A program made the position numbers and the translations under genes. From an uncultured Sinobacteraceae bacterium (GTDB lineage: Bacteria; Pseudomonadota; Gammaproteobacteria; Steroidobacterales; Steroidobacteraceae): a DNA stretch of 13,242 bases. The notes beneath the pieces were generated by a model. The model was not told the DNA's origin. It was given only the letters and a program-made list of their open reading frames with translations, and did not search any database. Each line of letters begins with the position of its first letter. Positions within the stretch are counted from its first letter, which is position 1. The stretch is from NCBI GenBank assembly GCA_937902995.1, contig CALEKY010000088.1, forward strand, positions 1-13,242. Direction: 5' to 3'. Positions 13,219 through 13,242 of the stretch are shown here, piece after piece.

Positions 13219-13242
13219 GGGGACTGCCATACACGCTCATCC

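Overview
The window is about 13.2 kb of GC-rich bacterial DNA. Protein content suggests a Gram-negative proteobacterium, probably gammaproteobacterial: an LpxO-type lipid A hydroxylase, a tripartite efflux pump with an outer-membrane lipoprotein channel, a Tat-exported hydrolase and a bacteriophytochrome. A Xanthomonadales/Nevskiales/Steroidobacter-like soil or water organism would fit, but that is inference; no rRNA or tRNA gene is visible to confirm it.

Layout. (1) Positions 1-881, minus strand: the N-terminal 293 codons of a bacteriophytochrome (PAS plus most of GAF), cut by the window edge. (2) 882-3617: an accessory-looking stretch with two small two-helix membrane proteins, an uncharacterised 138-aa protein, and a field of short direct and inverted repeats built on GGTGGGTGTCC. 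(3) 3618-4748: a Tat-signal amidohydrolase. It converges with (4) 4817-5737, lpxO. (5) 5938-10535: a compact four-gene drug-efflux operon, marR - outer membrane factor - emrA - emrB, with overlapping or near-touching genes and two palindromic operator-like sites just before marR. (6) 10596-12191, minus strand: an exported RidA-like protein, an isoprenylcysteine-methyltransferase-type membrane protein and a DUF4180 protein. (7) 12702-13242: a small membrane protein followed by a second cluster of the GGTGGGTGTCC repeats.

The efflux operon is the clearest functional unit. A MarR sensor probably represses a pump made of an inner-membrane MFS transporter (EmrB), a periplasmic adaptor (EmrA) and an outer-membrane channel (NodT family). 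The divergent lpxO modifies lipid A, so envelope permeability and efflux genes sit side by side.

The least ordinary signal is on both sides of this core. A 60-bp sequence upstream of the DUF4180 gene looks like an integron attC recombination site. Further seven-base core-like sequences occur at the stop codon of the 138-aa gene (3029-3035), just upstream of the RidA-like gene (11077-11083), and at the right end (13212-13218). Together with the small hypothetical genes, this suggests remnants of gene cassettes (an attC cluster lacking an integrase), associated with a dispersed repeat family of unknown origin. No integrase is seen, and most of the core-like sites are weak, so this remains a hypothesis.
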